DNA of 64,000 nucleotides from contig JALWTA010000030.1 in NCBI GenBank assembly GCA_027082955.1, positions 62,001-126,000 of the forward strand, in the 5' to 3' direction. The DNA is from Sulfurovum sp. (GTDB taxonomy: Bacteria; Campylobacterota; Campylobacteria; Campylobacterales; Sulfurovaceae). Shown here piece after piece: positions 43,212 to 53,297 of the stretch. Position 1 is the first letter of the stretch. Each line of letters starts with the position of its first letter. Position numbers and translations under genes: made by a program. Below the pieces are notes generated by a model that was given only the letters and a program-made list of their open reading frames with translations, was not told the DNA's origin and made no database searches.

Positions 43212-43475
43212 ATGCGCTTTAATAGCAAGCTGCTCAGCTTTGTTATCAACTTTCTTCTTGGCGTCTCATGGGCACTGGTGCTCATAGGGGCGGTGACATC
43301 ATTCCTCTCTTTCTATCATCACAGTTTTATCTTTGCGTTTTTTTCTGCTGCTGTAGGTGCCATGCCCGGTCTTGTCGGTGTACTGCTTCTTGAGTATTTT
43401 ATTACAGATAAAGAAAAACTGCGTGAGCTGAAAAAACAGACAGCACTGCTTGAAAAGATTGCTAAAGGGCGTTAA
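43212..43475 (+). CDS. Two-TM protein downstream of atpB
   Basis: An 87-residue membrane protein with two hydrophobic helices (about residues 8-30 and 38-62) and a basic, coiled-coil-like tail (KEKLRELKKQTALLEKIAKGR). It starts 5 bp after atpB, so it is co-transcribed and may help assemble F0, but this is only inferred from position. I do not recognise a family. Confidence 0.7.
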   Translation: MRFNSKLLSFVINFLLGVSWALVLIGAVTSFLSFYHHSFIFAFFSAAVGAMPGLVGVLLLEYFITDKEKLRELKKQTALLEKIAKGR

Positions 43476-43558
43476 TAGCGCTGCTTCAGCACATACAAAT
43501 AACCAAAACGCTATAATAATTACCACTATAACCCCACCATTTCTTAAGGAAAAATGCC

Positions 43559-44992
43559 ATGTTTGAAACCGTGATCGGTCTTGAAGTACATGTTCAGCTA
43601 AATACCAAAACAAAACTTTTTTGTGCGTGTCCAACCTCATTTGCCCAGCATCAGAACACTAATACTTGCCCAACTTGTCTTGCGCTGCCTGGGGCTTTGC
43701 CTGTGGTCAACAAAGAAGCTGTTATTAAAGCGATGCGCTTTGCCAATGCTGTCAATGCCACGATCAACGAAGCAAGCCGTTTTGACCGAAAGTCCTACTT
43801 CTATCCGGACTCACCAAGTGCCTATCAAATTACGCAGTTTTATGAGCCTGTCTTGAGAGATGGAGAGATCACGATAGATCTTGAAGACGCTTCCCAAAAA
43901 ACAATCAGGATTACTGAAGCACATCTTGAAGCGGACGCCGGAAAGAATATGCATGAAGGAGACCACTCGAAAGTTGACTTGAACCGGGCGGGGACACCGC
44001 TGCTTGAGATTGTATCGGCACCTGATCTGCGTAGTGCAGATGAAACAGTTGCCTATTTGAAGAAGCTTCACAGCATGGTACGCTATCTGGATATCAGTGA
44101 TGCCAATATGCAGGAGGGATCGTTCCGGTGTGATGTGAATGTTTCGGTCCGTCCAAAGGGTCAGGAGAGTTTTGGGACACGTGTTGAAATCAAAAATATG
44201 AACTCTTTTCGTTTTATAGCGCAGGCAATCGCTTATGAAGTACAGCGCCAGATTGAAGCGTATGAAGATGGTGTATATGAAGAGGAGGTCTTTCAGGAGA
44301 CCCGTCTTTTTGATGTGAATAAAGGGGAGACACGGTCTATGCGGGGGAAAGAGGAGGCAGCAGACTACCGCTATTTTCCAGAGCCGGATATCCGTCCGGT
44401 CATTGTCACCCAAGAGATGAAAGAAGCGTCACAACACATCCCGGAAATGCCTGATGAAAAAGTAGCACGTTATGTCAATGAACTCGGCATCAACCGTTAT
44501 GATGCATTAGTGATCACCTCTTCAAAGGAGATGGCAGCGTACTTTGAAGCGATGCTTGAACATGGTGCGGCAGCGAAGATGGCAGTAACGTGGCTTACCT
44601 CTGAACTGTTAGGACGTTTGAATAAGGCAGGAGTGGAAATTGCAAATTCTCCTGTGGATGCCAAAACACTGGGAACCCTTGTCTCCAAGATCGAAGACAG
44701 CACAGTTTCCGGTAAAGGTGCCAAAGAGGTTCTGGATCATATGATGGCGCATGGAAGCAGTGATGTGGATGCAATCATTGAAGAGCTGGGATTGGTACAA
44801 ATCAGTGATGACAGTGCAATTCTTGCGATGATCGATGAGATTCTTGCAGCAAATGAAGAGAAGGTCGCCGAGTACAGAGGCGGTAAAGAGAAACTATTCG
44901 GCTTTTTTGTCGGTCAGACAATGAAAGCAAGCAAAGGTTCAGCAAACCCTGCTAAAGTCAACGAACTGCTGCATCAAAGGCTGGATGCCTGA
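43559..44992 (+). CDS. gatB: Asp/Glu-tRNA amidotransferase subunit GatB
   Basis: A 477-residue subunit of GatCAB, which converts Glu-tRNA-Gln and Asp-tRNA-Asn to the amides. Features: [14 protein letters not shown], cysteines CACP ... [13 protein letters not shown] (zinc), [20 protein letters not shown], and a C-terminal YqeY domain. gatA and gatC are not nearby. AAGGAAA precedes the ATG. Confidence 0.97.
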   Translation: MFETVIGLEVHVQLNTKTKLFCACPTSFAQHQNTNTCPTCLALPGALPVVNKEAVIKAMRFANAVNATINEASRFDRKSYFYPDSPSAYQITQFYEPVLRDGEITIDLEDASQKTIRITEAHLEADAGKNMHEGDHSKVDLNRAGTPLLEIVSAPDLRSADETVAYLKKLHSMVRYLDISDANMQEGSFRCDVNVSVRPKGQESFGTRVEIKNMNSFRFIAQAIAYEVQRQIEAYEDGVYEEEVFQETRLFDVNKGETRSMRGKEEAADYRYFPEPDIRPVIVTQEMKEASQHIPEMPDEKVARYVNELGINRYDALVITSSKEMAAYFEAMLEHGAAAKMAVTWLTSELLGRLNKAGVEIANSPVDAKTLGTLVSKIEDSTVSGKGAKEVLDHMMAHGSSDVDAIIEELGLVQISDDSAILAMIDEILAANEEKVAEYRGGKEKLFGFFVGQTMKASKGSANPAKVNELLHQRLDA

Positions 44993-45016
44993 AATGTCTG
45001 ATAGAGGGAAAATGCT

Positions 45017-46558
45017 ATGCAAAAGCTGATCTTGAATGCGGCACTTTCCCTTCAGCGTTCAAAACGTTATCGTCATGCAAAGGAGAAAGCAAGGGATCTT
45101 TTTGAAAATGATCACAATCCCTACAAGCGTTTTCTCGATCTTTTTATCATCTTTCTGATCGTTTCGTCAGTGTTTATTTTGGTTTACGAAGTAGACCATC
45201 CCATTCCTTCCTGGCTGGACAGTTATGATATCTATTTTGTTTCATTTGTTTTTTTTGTAGAATACATAATACGCCTTTGGATTCACAGTGAGTGGTCTGG
45301 AGAGCTTGTAGATGAGTATCAAAATGCCTGTTTTCTCCATAAAAAGTTTGATTTCTGGTCCGCTTTTTGGCGTGCAACAAGGAACAAGCTCAAATATCTT
45401 ATCACACCTGCAGCAATCATTGACCTTTTGGCCATTTTGCCTGCCTACCGTCCGCTGCGTGTATTGCGAATATTTGTACTCTTTAGAGTATTAAAACTCT
45501 TACGCTATACAAAAAGTATTAATCAGTTTGTAGATGTCGTTGTTAGCAAACGGTTTGAACTCTTGACACTGCTTTTTTTACTGGCCTTCATTGTGATCAC
45601 GGCTGGGATTGCACTGTATGTACTTGAAGAGCGTATCAATCCCCAGATCAATTCACTTTTTGACGCGATCTACTGGGCACTTATTACAATTTCAACTGTC
45701 GGCTATGGAGATATAGCTCCGGTAACGGATATCGGTCGTATGATCTCTATGTTTATTATTATCAGCGGTATTGCTATTATCTCTTTTGCAACTTCTGTGA
45801 TCGTATCGGCTTTTTCTGAAAGACTTTCTGAACTCAAAGAGAACAGGATCATAGAACAGGTCAATAAAAGCCGTGCTTTTCTCATTATTTGCGGCTACGG
45901 ACAGATGACCAAGATGCTCTTGAGACAGCAGCAGGATGAGATCGGTGATTATGTGATTATGGATATGGACAAAGAACGGGTCGCACAGGCAAGAAAAGAT
46001 GGATATGTGGCTATCAAAGACGATGCCAGCCGTTTTGAAACACTAAGCCGGTTCAATACTGATTATACGGACGTAACCGTGTTGTGTCTGACAGGGAATG
46101 ATATTGAGAATATCTATATTACGCTCAATGCAAAGAGTATTTCCCGGCGCATCAAAGTGATTGCACGGGTCAATAATGTCGAGCTCGCAAACAAATTCAA
46201 CTATGCAGGTGCTGACCATCTTCTCATGCCCAATGAAGTGGTCAATACCATGATCCGTACTGCTATTACACAGCCGGCAACCTATAAAGCAGCGCATGCG
46301 ATATTGACAGGGAAAACCATTGCCAAAATCGATGAGATGTATATGTATGAACAGCACGGTCTCATTGGAAAACGGATTGGGGATATTGATTTTAATACAG
46401 GAAAACTTATTTTGATCGGTATTGAACGAAACGGTGAGTTCCTTTTCAATCCGCATCAGGATGAGATCGTGATGAAACATGATGTATTGCTTGTTATGGG
46501 AAAACAGATCAGTATTGACTATTTTCAAGAACAGTACAGGGCAGGGAACCGCTCATGA
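45017..46558 (+). CDS. Six-TM voltage-sensor-type K+ channel with RCK domain
   Basis: A 513-residue channel: six transmembrane helices, an S4-like helix with regularly spaced arginines (R145, R148, R151, R157, R163), the selectivity filter TVGYGD at 227-232, and a cytoplasmic RCK region of TrkA-N type (ICGYGQMTK, MDMDKERVAQARKDG) plus TrkA-C. It probably lets K+ move across the inner membrane under control of a nucleotide or ion. It overlaps the next gene, which encodes a second RCK protein, by 4 bp. Confidence 0.88.
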   Translation: MQKLILNAALSLQRSKRYRHAKEKARDLFENDHNPYKRFLDLFIIFLIVSSVFILVYEVDHPIPSWLDSYDIYFVSFVFFVEYIIRLWIHSEWSGELVDEYQNACFLHKKFDFWSAFWRATRNKLKYLITPAAIIDLLAILPAYRPLRVLRIFVLFRVLKLLRYTKSINQFVDVVVSKRFELLTLLFLLAFIVITAGIALYVLEERINPQINSLFDAIYWALITISTVGYGDIAPVTDIGRMISMFIIISGIAIISFATSVIVSAFSERLSELKENRIIEQVNKSRAFLIICGYGQMTKMLLRQQQDEIGDYVIMDMDKERVAQARKDGYVAIKDDASRFETLSRFNTDYTDVTVLCLTGNDIENIYITLNAKSISRRIKVIARVNNVELANKFNYAGADHLLMPNEVVNTMIRTAITQPATYKAAHAILTGKTIAKIDEMYMYEQHGLIGKRIGDIDFNTGKLILIGIERNGEFLFNPHQDEIVMKHDVLLVMGKQISIDYFQEQYRAGNRS

Positions 46559-47313
46559 AGAAACAACGGATTTTGCTTTTCGGATATGGTGACCATGGCA
46601 GACATATTGCCAAGGGATTGGCGGAAGACGGCTTTGAGATCAAGATCGTTGAATCTGACCAGACATACTTTAGGAAAGCAAAAGAGGATGGCTGGATCGA
46701 TGTTGAGATAGTCGATGTTAAAAGCGATGCGCTGTTGAAACTGCTTGAACCGGAAACCTTCGACCAGATCGTATGTGTGATGCAAGATGAACACCTGAAC
46801 GTCTTTTTGACACTTTCACTGCGTTCACTTTTTAAAGAGTCCTATATTATATCTATTTCTGACTCTATCCATACGACCAAAAAATTGAAAATGGCTGGTG
46901 CGAACAAGGTAATAGATTTGTATGAAGTGAGTGCGAATAAGGTGTTCAATATCATGAAAAAACCGGTTTCGACAAAAATACTGGAAGGATTTATCCGCAA
47001 TAGAGAGGGGATTATCCTTAAAGAGATGACGATCCCTAAGGATTCTTTTCTCGATGGTATGCATACAGATGCACTGGATATCTCTTCTTACGGCATACTG
47101 CTTATCGGGATGATCGATGAGGAACTTGGACATGGATTTATGTTTATCACAACGGGGATCGATCATAAACTGGATGTAGGAGATACGATCGTTTGTCTGG
47201 GACCTCATGAAAAGCTTCATGCTTTTGAAGCGGCCATCGCAAAGTCGACAGAGACAGAAGCGATTGCCTATTTTGAGAATATGCTCAAGAGAGTAACGGA
47301 GGAAGAGGAATGA
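46555..47313 (+). CDS. Stand-alone RCK (TrkA-N/TrkA-C) protein
   Basis: A 252-residue soluble protein with a Rossmann motif GYGDHGRHIA near residues 10-19, a following acidic strand (IVESDQTYFRKA), and a C-terminal TrkA-C domain. Encoded directly after the channel with an ATGA overlap, it likely forms a mixed gating ring with the channel's own RCK domain, similar to KtrA or TrkA subunits. ATGA overlap with gpsA. Confidence 0.85.
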   Translation: MKKQRILLFGYGDHGRHIAKGLAEDGFEIKIVESDQTYFRKAKEDGWIDVEIVDVKSDALLKLLEPETFDQIVCVMQDEHLNVFLTLSLRSLFKESYIISISDSIHTTKKLKMAGANKVIDLYEVSANKVFNIMKKPVSTKILEGFIRNREGIILKEMTIPKDSFLDGMHTDALDISSYGILLIGMIDEELGHGFMFITTGIDHKLDVGDTIVCLGPHEKLHAFEAAIAKSTETEAIAYFENMLKRVTEEEE

Positions 47314-48197
47314 ATATTGCAGTCATAGGTGCAGGGAAATGGGGACAGGCGCTTTATCATGCCTACAGTCAGAAAAATGATGTGGTCATTACTTCCAGAA
47401 CAGTACGAAAGATGGCACATTTTGTGACACTGGATGAAGCACTCAATTGTGAGTATCTTATTATGGCAATTCCGGCACAGCATGTGCGTGAATGGATGCA
47501 GAAACATTTTCAAGATAAAGGACAAAAGATCCTTGTTGCCGCAAAAGGGATAGAGACAAGCACCGGTGCGTTTCTCAATGAGATATACGGAGAGTTCGTA
47601 CCCGAAAACAGACTTGCGTATATTTCGGGTCCCTCTTTTGCTGCAGAGGTGATGCAGTCGCTTCCGACGGCACTGATGATAAGCTCTACCAACCTGCCGC
47701 TTGCCGAGACATTTGCCGATGCACTGCCCGATTTCATCAAAGGGTATGTGAGTGATGATGTGGTTGGCGCGGAGGTATCCGGTGCCTACAAAAATGTCAT
47801 TGCTATTGCTGGCGGGGTGAGTGACGGATTGGGGCTTGGCAACAATGCCAGAGCAGCGCTTATCTCGCGCGGACTGGTTGAAATGACCCGTTTTGGTGAA
47901 GCCTTTGGTGCGAAAGCGGAGACCTTCCTGTCATTGGGCGGAGCAGGTGACCTCTTTTTGACTGCCAGCTCTACGCTGTCACGAAACTACCGTGTCGGAC
48001 TTGGACTGGCAAAAGGTCAAAGTATGGAAGAGATACTTGATACTCTTGGCGAGGTAGCCGAAGGGGTGCCTACCGCAAAGGCACTGCATATGATCGCAAA
48101 AGAGAAGGGACTCTACCTGCCTATTGCCGAGGAGGTATATGCGATGATAGAGGAGGGGAAAGATCCTCATAAAAGTGTGCAGGATCTTTTGTCGTAA
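47310..48197 (+). CDS. gpsA: Glycerol-3-phosphate dehydrogenase GpsA
   Basis: The 295-residue NAD(P)-dependent enzyme reduces dihydroxyacetone phosphate to sn-glycerol 3-phosphate for phospholipid synthesis. Features: VIGAGKWGQAL at the N-terminus, MAIPAQHVR, SGPSFAAEV, AYKNVIAIAGGVSDGL with the catalytic Lys, NARAALISRGLVEM and GAGDLFLTA. It starts inside the RCK gene's stop (ATGA). Confidence 0.96.
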   Translation: MNIAVIGAGKWGQALYHAYSQKNDVVITSRTVRKMAHFVTLDEALNCEYLIMAIPAQHVREWMQKHFQDKGQKILVAAKGIETSTGAFLNEIYGEFVPENRLAYISGPSFAAEVMQSLPTALMISSTNLPLAETFADALPDFIKGYVSDDVVGAEVSGAYKNVIAIAGGVSDGLGLGNNARAALISRGLVEMTRFGEAFGAKAETFLSLGGAGDLFLTASSTLSRNYRVGLGLAKGQSMEEILDTLGEVAEGVPTAKALHMIAKEKGLYLPIAEEVYAMIEEGKDPHKSVQDLLS

Positions 48198-48283
48198 GTG
48201 TATGCTGATAAACAGCATTTTTGCGTCTGTCAAGGCTACTCTCAACATAGTATTGTTAAAGTATGTTACAGAGTATCAACAGA

Positions 48284-50083
48284 ATGGTAAACATGAACAA
48301 CGATAGCAGCACGGCAAAATATATACTGATTTTTATATCTCTTTTTCTCATACAAAACAGTATTGCCTTTGCACAGGAGCAGGAACCTGTAGTACTTCCA
48401 ACAAAAAAAATTGTTGTAGAAGGTACGGAACACTTCGATCCTTCAGACATCTATGAAGCGGTGAGTGCAGATACGCCCGGATTTTTCTCTTTTGGGAAAA
48501 AAGAAGCAACCATCAAAGAAAAACTCATTCCCTCCATCGAACCCTCCCTGCGTGCTTTTTTTGATTCGGAGGGGTATTATGATGCAACATTTTTGCTCAA
48601 AGAGAACAATGAGACAGTTTCGATTTTGGTTAAAGAGGGAGAACCTGTCAGGGTAGGGGATATCAATATCACTTCCGATTTTGATCTGGGTGACCTTGTC
48701 AACTTTCACAAGGGAGATATCTTTCGGGCAAAAACCTTCATAGCAACAAAAAGCAGGATCATCGAAGCACTGCTGCATGAGGGGTATTGCAGTTATGACC
48801 TTGACACAAAAGCCTATGTCGATCTGGATAAGCACATAGCGAACCTTGTGTTCAAACTTAAAAAAGGGGGTGTCTGTACCTTTGGCAAAGTGACGGTCAA
48901 GGGGCTTGAAACCATCGATGAACGTGTGGTCAAATCACGCGTACGTGCCAAAGAGGGGGCACGTTTCAATACCGAACTGGTACAGAATACCTCGTCGGCA
49001 CTCTACGGACTGCATGCGTTTGATTCGGTCTTGATCGATGTCGATAAAAAGTTCTACAATGTCGTACCGGTCGATATTGCCGTCAAGGAGATGGAGGAGC
49101 CTTACCATGTCGAGCTTGGTGCAGGGTACGATACCTATGTCGGGCCGCGTGTACACGGTACATTTACCAAGCACAACTTCCTTGGCAATGCGCAGCAGCT
49201 TTCGCTTGAACTCTCATGGTCGTCGCTGGAACAGGTAGCGATTTTGGACTTTTATAAACCGGTCATTGCCTCTATCTACGGTATCGATGTGGATCTTGGT
49301 ACGAGCATGGGCTACTCCAACCTTGAGTATGACGGCTTTCGCGAAACGAAAACATTTGCAAAAGCCTATCTGCAATATGAAGATGAGGTATGGAAAGTTG
49401 TTGGCGGGTTTGCATTGGAGAACATAGATATTTCCAGGCTCTCCGATGGAGAAAACCTGCTGCCTGAGTATGCATACGATACTTTTTTGCTGGCGTATCC
49501 CTATCTTGACATCACCTATGACAAAAGAGACTCCAAGCTTAACCCCAAATACGGATACTATCTCTCAGGATATGTTGAAATGGGTGTGCCTACCAACAGT
49601 GAAGCAAGTCTTTACCTTAAAAGCCAGCTGGAAGCTAGAGCGATCTACACGGTCTCGCAGCTGACTATGGCGGTGGTTGGAAAGATCGGTGCGATCGATA
49701 TTCAGACCGATTCGCTTCGCGGCATACCGGAATCGAAAAAGTTTTTTGCCGGTGGTGCCTACTCCAACCGCGCCTATGGGTACAGGGAGATCGGGGTGAT
49801 CGTTTCTCCTACTGAAGATCTGATCAACGGTGCTTTAAGTATGGCAAACCTCTCTGTAGAGATGGACTATCCTATCTGGGGCGATGCCCTTTATGGCGCC
49901 GTTTTCAGTGATAACACGATGCTGACAGACAAAAGCTATGACTACAGCGGAAAGATCATTTCCTCTGCCGGCGTTGGGGTACGCTACATAACACCGGTAG
50001 GACCGTTCAAGCTTGATATCGGGTTCAATACACATGACCCTTCTATATACGGTATCTCATTTCAGATAGGGCAGTCATTCTGA
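48284..50083 (+). CDS. tamA: TamA-like Omp85-family outer-membrane protein
   Basis: About 600 residues: signal peptide (hydrophobic KYILIFISLFLIQNSIAFA), three POTRA-like domains (about 40-270) and a 16-strand barrel domain with the Omp85 features GVGVRYITPVGPFKLDIGF split as GVGVRYITPVG and FKLDIGF, FFAGGAYSNRAYGYRE (loop 6) and a C-terminal aromatic ending FQIGQSF. With TamB it forms the translocation and assembly module. ATG 48263, 48284 and 48293 are all in frame; none has a clear ribosome-binding site. TGATGA overlap with tamB. Confidence 0.88.
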   Translation: MVNMNNDSSTAKYILIFISLFLIQNSIAFAQEQEPVVLPTKKIVVEGTEHFDPSDIYEAVSADTPGFFSFGKKEATIKEKLIPSIEPSLRAFFDSEGYYDATFLLKENNETVSILVKEGEPVRVGDINITSDFDLGDLVNFHKGDIFRAKTFIATKSRIIEALLHEGYCSYDLDTKAYVDLDKHIANLVFKLKKGGVCTFGKVTVKGLETIDERVVKSRVRAKEGARFNTELVQNTSSALYGLHAFDSVLIDVDKKFYNVVPVDIAVKEMEEPYHVELGAGYDTYVGPRVHGTFTKHNFLGNAQQLSLELSWSSLEQVAILDFYKPVIASIYGIDVDLGTSMGYSNLEYDGFRETKTFAKAYLQYEDEVWKVVGGFALENIDISRLSDGENLLPEYAYDTFLLAYPYLDITYDKRDSKLNPKYGYYLSGYVEMGVPTNSEASLYLKSQLEARAIYTVSQLTMAVVGKIGAIDIQTDSLRGIPESKKFFAGGAYSNRAYGYREIGVIVSPTEDLINGALSMANLSVEMDYPIWGDALYGAVFSDNTMLTDKSYDYSGKIISSAGVGVRYITPVGPFKLDIGFNTHDPSIYGISFQIGQSF

Positions 50084-53000
50084 TGAAAAAGTTTATTTAT
50101 ACACTCCTGACACTCTTTGTACTGCTTATCGCCATCATTGTTGTTGCCGCCAATTCATCCTACGTGATCAAAAAGGTTGCAGATATCTATGCGCCCGATT
50201 ACAACATCTCCTATGGTGCGATTGAGGGAAACGTTTTGACGGGGGTGAAGGTTGTCAGACCAAAGTACAAAGGTGCTTTGCTTGCTGATGAGATACGGTT
50301 TTCATGGAATCCTTCAAAGCTCCTCTACAAACGTATCGCTATCAATTCGATAGATGTAAAAAATGTAGATGTCGATACTGTAAAAGCATTTGTGGCACAT
50401 TTGAGTGATGATAATCAGAATGCCACGATGCAGCAGGAAGAGGAGAATGCATCATCGGCACCGATTGACCTTTCACTTGCTGTCAAATATGCATCTGTTT
50501 CGTTTAAACCTTTCAGCATAGAGGGTGTTTCTCTCTCGAAACTCTCTTTGCATGCAAAAAAAATGCTCTATCGTACGGATGGACTGGAAGTAGCGAATGC
50601 TACACTGGAGTCTATTGGCAATGTTGGTGAGGTTGCGCTGTCGGCATCGTTAAAGAACCGGACACTCTCCTTTGAGACGATCAGGCTTGCAAAAGTTGAC
50701 ACCAAAGCCATAGAGAAGATCGTTGCAGATATTGCACAGACGCCTTCGCAGGAAGCAGAGAAACAAACGAAAAAACAGGAGCCCAAGAGCCCGTTGATAC
50801 CCAAGATCATCACAGCACGATCACTTCATGTTGATCTGCTGCCTGCAGTATTTGATCCGATGCATCTGCATACTGCCGTACTCGATGCTGATGCGATACA
50901 GTTTGATATGGACAGTTTGATACTAAGCGGAAAGCAGGTCGATCTGAATGTAACGACCAACTTAAGCAATGTGGTTGAACACGGCAGTATACAGGCAAAC
51001 CATTTTGGAGGCAATATTGTCATCACACCGCACCAGAGGCTCTACAAACTCTATCAGCTTCCGTTACGCAAAAAGGCAATAGGCAACGTCCAAGTCGATT
51101 TCAATGCAAGCCGTGAAAAAATCAGTGCAGATATCCGCTCCAAAGCGAAAAATATTTTGGAACTGCCAAAGAGTGGGGAGGGCAACCGTACAGAAGTTCG
51201 TATTGATGTAGATTCGCTTGTAAGCCATGTTGTGTTTGATCTTCCAAGCAAACAGCTCAAAGCCGATACGCGGATAGCGGTAACGACACCTTACACCGAA
51301 AAGATGGGTCTTTCCAACCATTTTGAGATGGATGAAAACAAAGAGATACGCTATACCGGAGATCTATCCATACCACAGCTTAAAGGGATGGATGCGAACC
51401 TGACCAAGCCGCTTAAAGACTTTCAACTGCACTATCGTGGTACACTGCATGAAGTATCTGCTACACTGAATGCAGATGCCCTGGAGGGCAGTTTCGTTTC
51501 CAATGATCTTAAAACAGGGATGCTGCATCTACAGACCAAAGCCCCTCTTTTGCTTAAAGATCTTGTCGCAGTACCGGAAAAACTTTCAGAGGGTGCAGTG
51601 GAAGCGGCTATCGATTTGCCTATTGATTTTGCTAAACCTTTGCCTCTGAAGGCGAATGCGACACTCACCTCCAATCTTGCCGATATCAAGGCAAAGGTAC
51701 TTTATGGCGACCATGCCGATCTTTCTTTGGTTGCAACTGTACCGGAAAACGCTTTGTTAAAAGAGTTGGCGCCCAAAGTAAAATGGGATGCCCTTTCACC
51801 TATGCATGCCAAGGTTGCGCTCAAAGAGCATGCCTACCGTCTAAACCTGAAGACACATACACTCAAGGCAGAGGTTTCAGTGCCGACAAAAGAGGGTAAG
51901 ATTTTGGGCAAAGTGATACTCCCCGGTTTGCAGGCAGATATCAAGGGTAAACTTGGCAGCGATATTGTGCTGCACAGTGAGGTAGATTCTGCCAAGCAGC
52001 TTTTTGATGCCGTAAACAGTTTCTATACGCTTGAGCAACTCCCAAAAATAAAAGGGGCACTCTCGCTCGATGCCACCCTTGATGCAGAAAAGAATGTAAC
52101 ACTGCGTTTACACTCACCCCAAATACGCTACTATGCAGACAGAGATACTGAACACACGATTGATGATATTAATGTTGTCGTGTCAAAACGAGGGGCACGT
52201 ATTGCACTTGATACGTACAGTTTTGTCTACAATGGTACAAAGCTCTATTCTAACAAACCTTCTGTAGTTCTATTTGAAGATGACACCTTCTCCATTGAAC
52301 AGTTCTGGCTGAACGATCAGCTTAACATATCGGGAGGGCTCGATCTTAAGCAGATGAAAGGGCAGATCGATGCCAAAGCTCAGAAGTTCCATGTTTCTCA
52401 CGAATTTGCCGACATTGACAGCAATATAGACCTCAAAACAGTGTTTGACGGAAACAGTACGGATATTCAGGGAAAGATAATCCTTTTAGGAGGGAAACTG
52501 CACTACGATCTTGACACGAAAACCTTTCCAAGTGACAGTGACATAGTGATTGTACAGCAGCACAAAGAGGTAGATGAAAACAGTTTTGTAAACAATCTCA
52601 GTATGCTTGTCAATGTAGAGAGCAAAAAGCCGCTTATCTACAAGGAAGGACCTGTAGATGTGAAGGCAAATCTCTCTCTTGTCGTTCACAAAGCAGCCGG
52701 AACAGACCCTGTTGTTTTGGGTTCTGTGGACATTGTAGACGGCAGCAGTTATCGCTTTCAAGGGAAAAAGTTTGTGCTTGAAAAGAGCCATATCTATCTG
52801 ACGGGTGACCCGCTTAAGCCGCTGCTTGATCTTAAGGTCAAGTACAAAGGACTTAAGCACCTCATTACCGTGACGATTACAGGTACACCCGCTGTACCTA
52901 ACATTATGTTCTCCTCTGTTCCGAGTCTAAGCAAAGAGCAGATCCTCTCGATCATTCTGTTTGATTCTGAAGAGGGAGCCGGTACGAATGATGCCAATGC

Positions 53001-53289
53001 GATGATGAAGATGATGGGTGGTGCCATGGCAAAATCTGCGTTGAATGACCTCGGTGTGAAGATCGACCATCTTGTGATCGGTGCGGGGAGTATCGAAGTG
53101 GGTAAAAAACTGACCGATAAGATTACAGTGATCTATATTAACGGAGAGATTCCCGAAATGAAGATGAAATATGAATATAATCCGAATGTAGATGTGGTTA
53201 TCGGTGCCAGTGAAAAATCAGAATCTGCAGATATTGTTTACAAGAAAGATTTTAATATGAATGACTCTGATATTGTGATCAAAAAGTAA
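50083..53289 (+). CDS. tamB: TamB-like translocation/assembly module protein
   Basis: A 1068-residue protein anchored by an N-terminal signal-anchor (residues 7-25, TLLTLFVLLIAIIVVAANS), followed by a long beta-helical periplasmic region and the C-terminal TamB/DUF490 domain (YRFQGKKFVLEKSHIYLTGDP, LIIL-type FSSVPSLSKEQILSIILF, KITVIYING). TamB spans the periplasm to TamA and is linked to outer-membrane protein assembly and phospholipid transport. It overlaps tamA by 1 bp. Confidence 0.9.
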   Translation: MKKFIYTLLTLFVLLIAIIVVAANSSYVIKKVADIYAPDYNISYGAIEGNVLTGVKVVRPKYKGALLADEIRFSWNPSKLLYKRIAINSIDVKNVDVDTVKAFVAHLSDDNQNATMQQEEENASSAPIDLSLAVKYASVSFKPFSIEGVSLSKLSLHAKKMLYRTDGLEVANATLESIGNVGEVALSASLKNRTLSFETIRLAKVDTKAIEKIVADIAQTPSQEAEKQTKKQEPKSPLIPKIITARSLHVDLLPAVFDPMHLHTAVLDADAIQFDMDSLILSGKQVDLNVTTNLSNVVEHGSIQANHFGGNIVITPHQRLYKLYQLPLRKKAIGNVQVDFNASREKISADIRSKAKNILELPKSGEGNRTEVRIDVDSLVSHVVFDLPSKQLKADTRIAVTTPYTEKMGLSNHFEMDENKEIRYTGDLSIPQLKGMDANLTKPLKDFQLHYRGTLHEVSATLNADALEGSFVSNDLKTGMLHLQTKAPLLLKDLVAVPEKLSEGAVEAAIDLPIDFAKPLPLKANATLTSNLADIKAKVLYGDHADLSLVATVPENALLKELAPKVKWDALSPMHAKVALKEHAYRLNLKTHTLKAEVSVPTKEGKILGKVILPGLQADIKGKLGSDIVLHSEVDSAKQLFDAVNSFYTLEQLPKIKGALSLDATLDAEKNVTLRLHSPQIRYYADRDTEHTIDDINVVVSKRGARIALDTYSFVYNGTKLYSNKPSVVLFEDDTFSIEQFWLNDQLNISGGLDLKQMKGQIDAKAQKFHVSHEFADIDSNIDLKTVFDGNSTDIQGKIILLGGKLHYDLDTKTFPSDSDIVIVQQHKEVDENSFVNNLSMLVNVESKKPLIYKEGPVDVKANLSLVVHKAAGTDPVVLGSVDIVDGSSYRFQGKKFVLEKSHIYLTGDPLKPLLDLKVKYKGLKHLITVTITGTPAVPNIMFSSVPSLSKEQILSIILFDSEEGAGTNDANAMMKMMGGAMAKSALNDLGVKIDHLVIGAGSIEVGKKLTDKITVIYINGEIPEMKMKYEYNPNVDVVIGASEKSESADIVYKKDFNMNDSDIVIKK

Positions 53290-53297
53290 GGCTGTCT

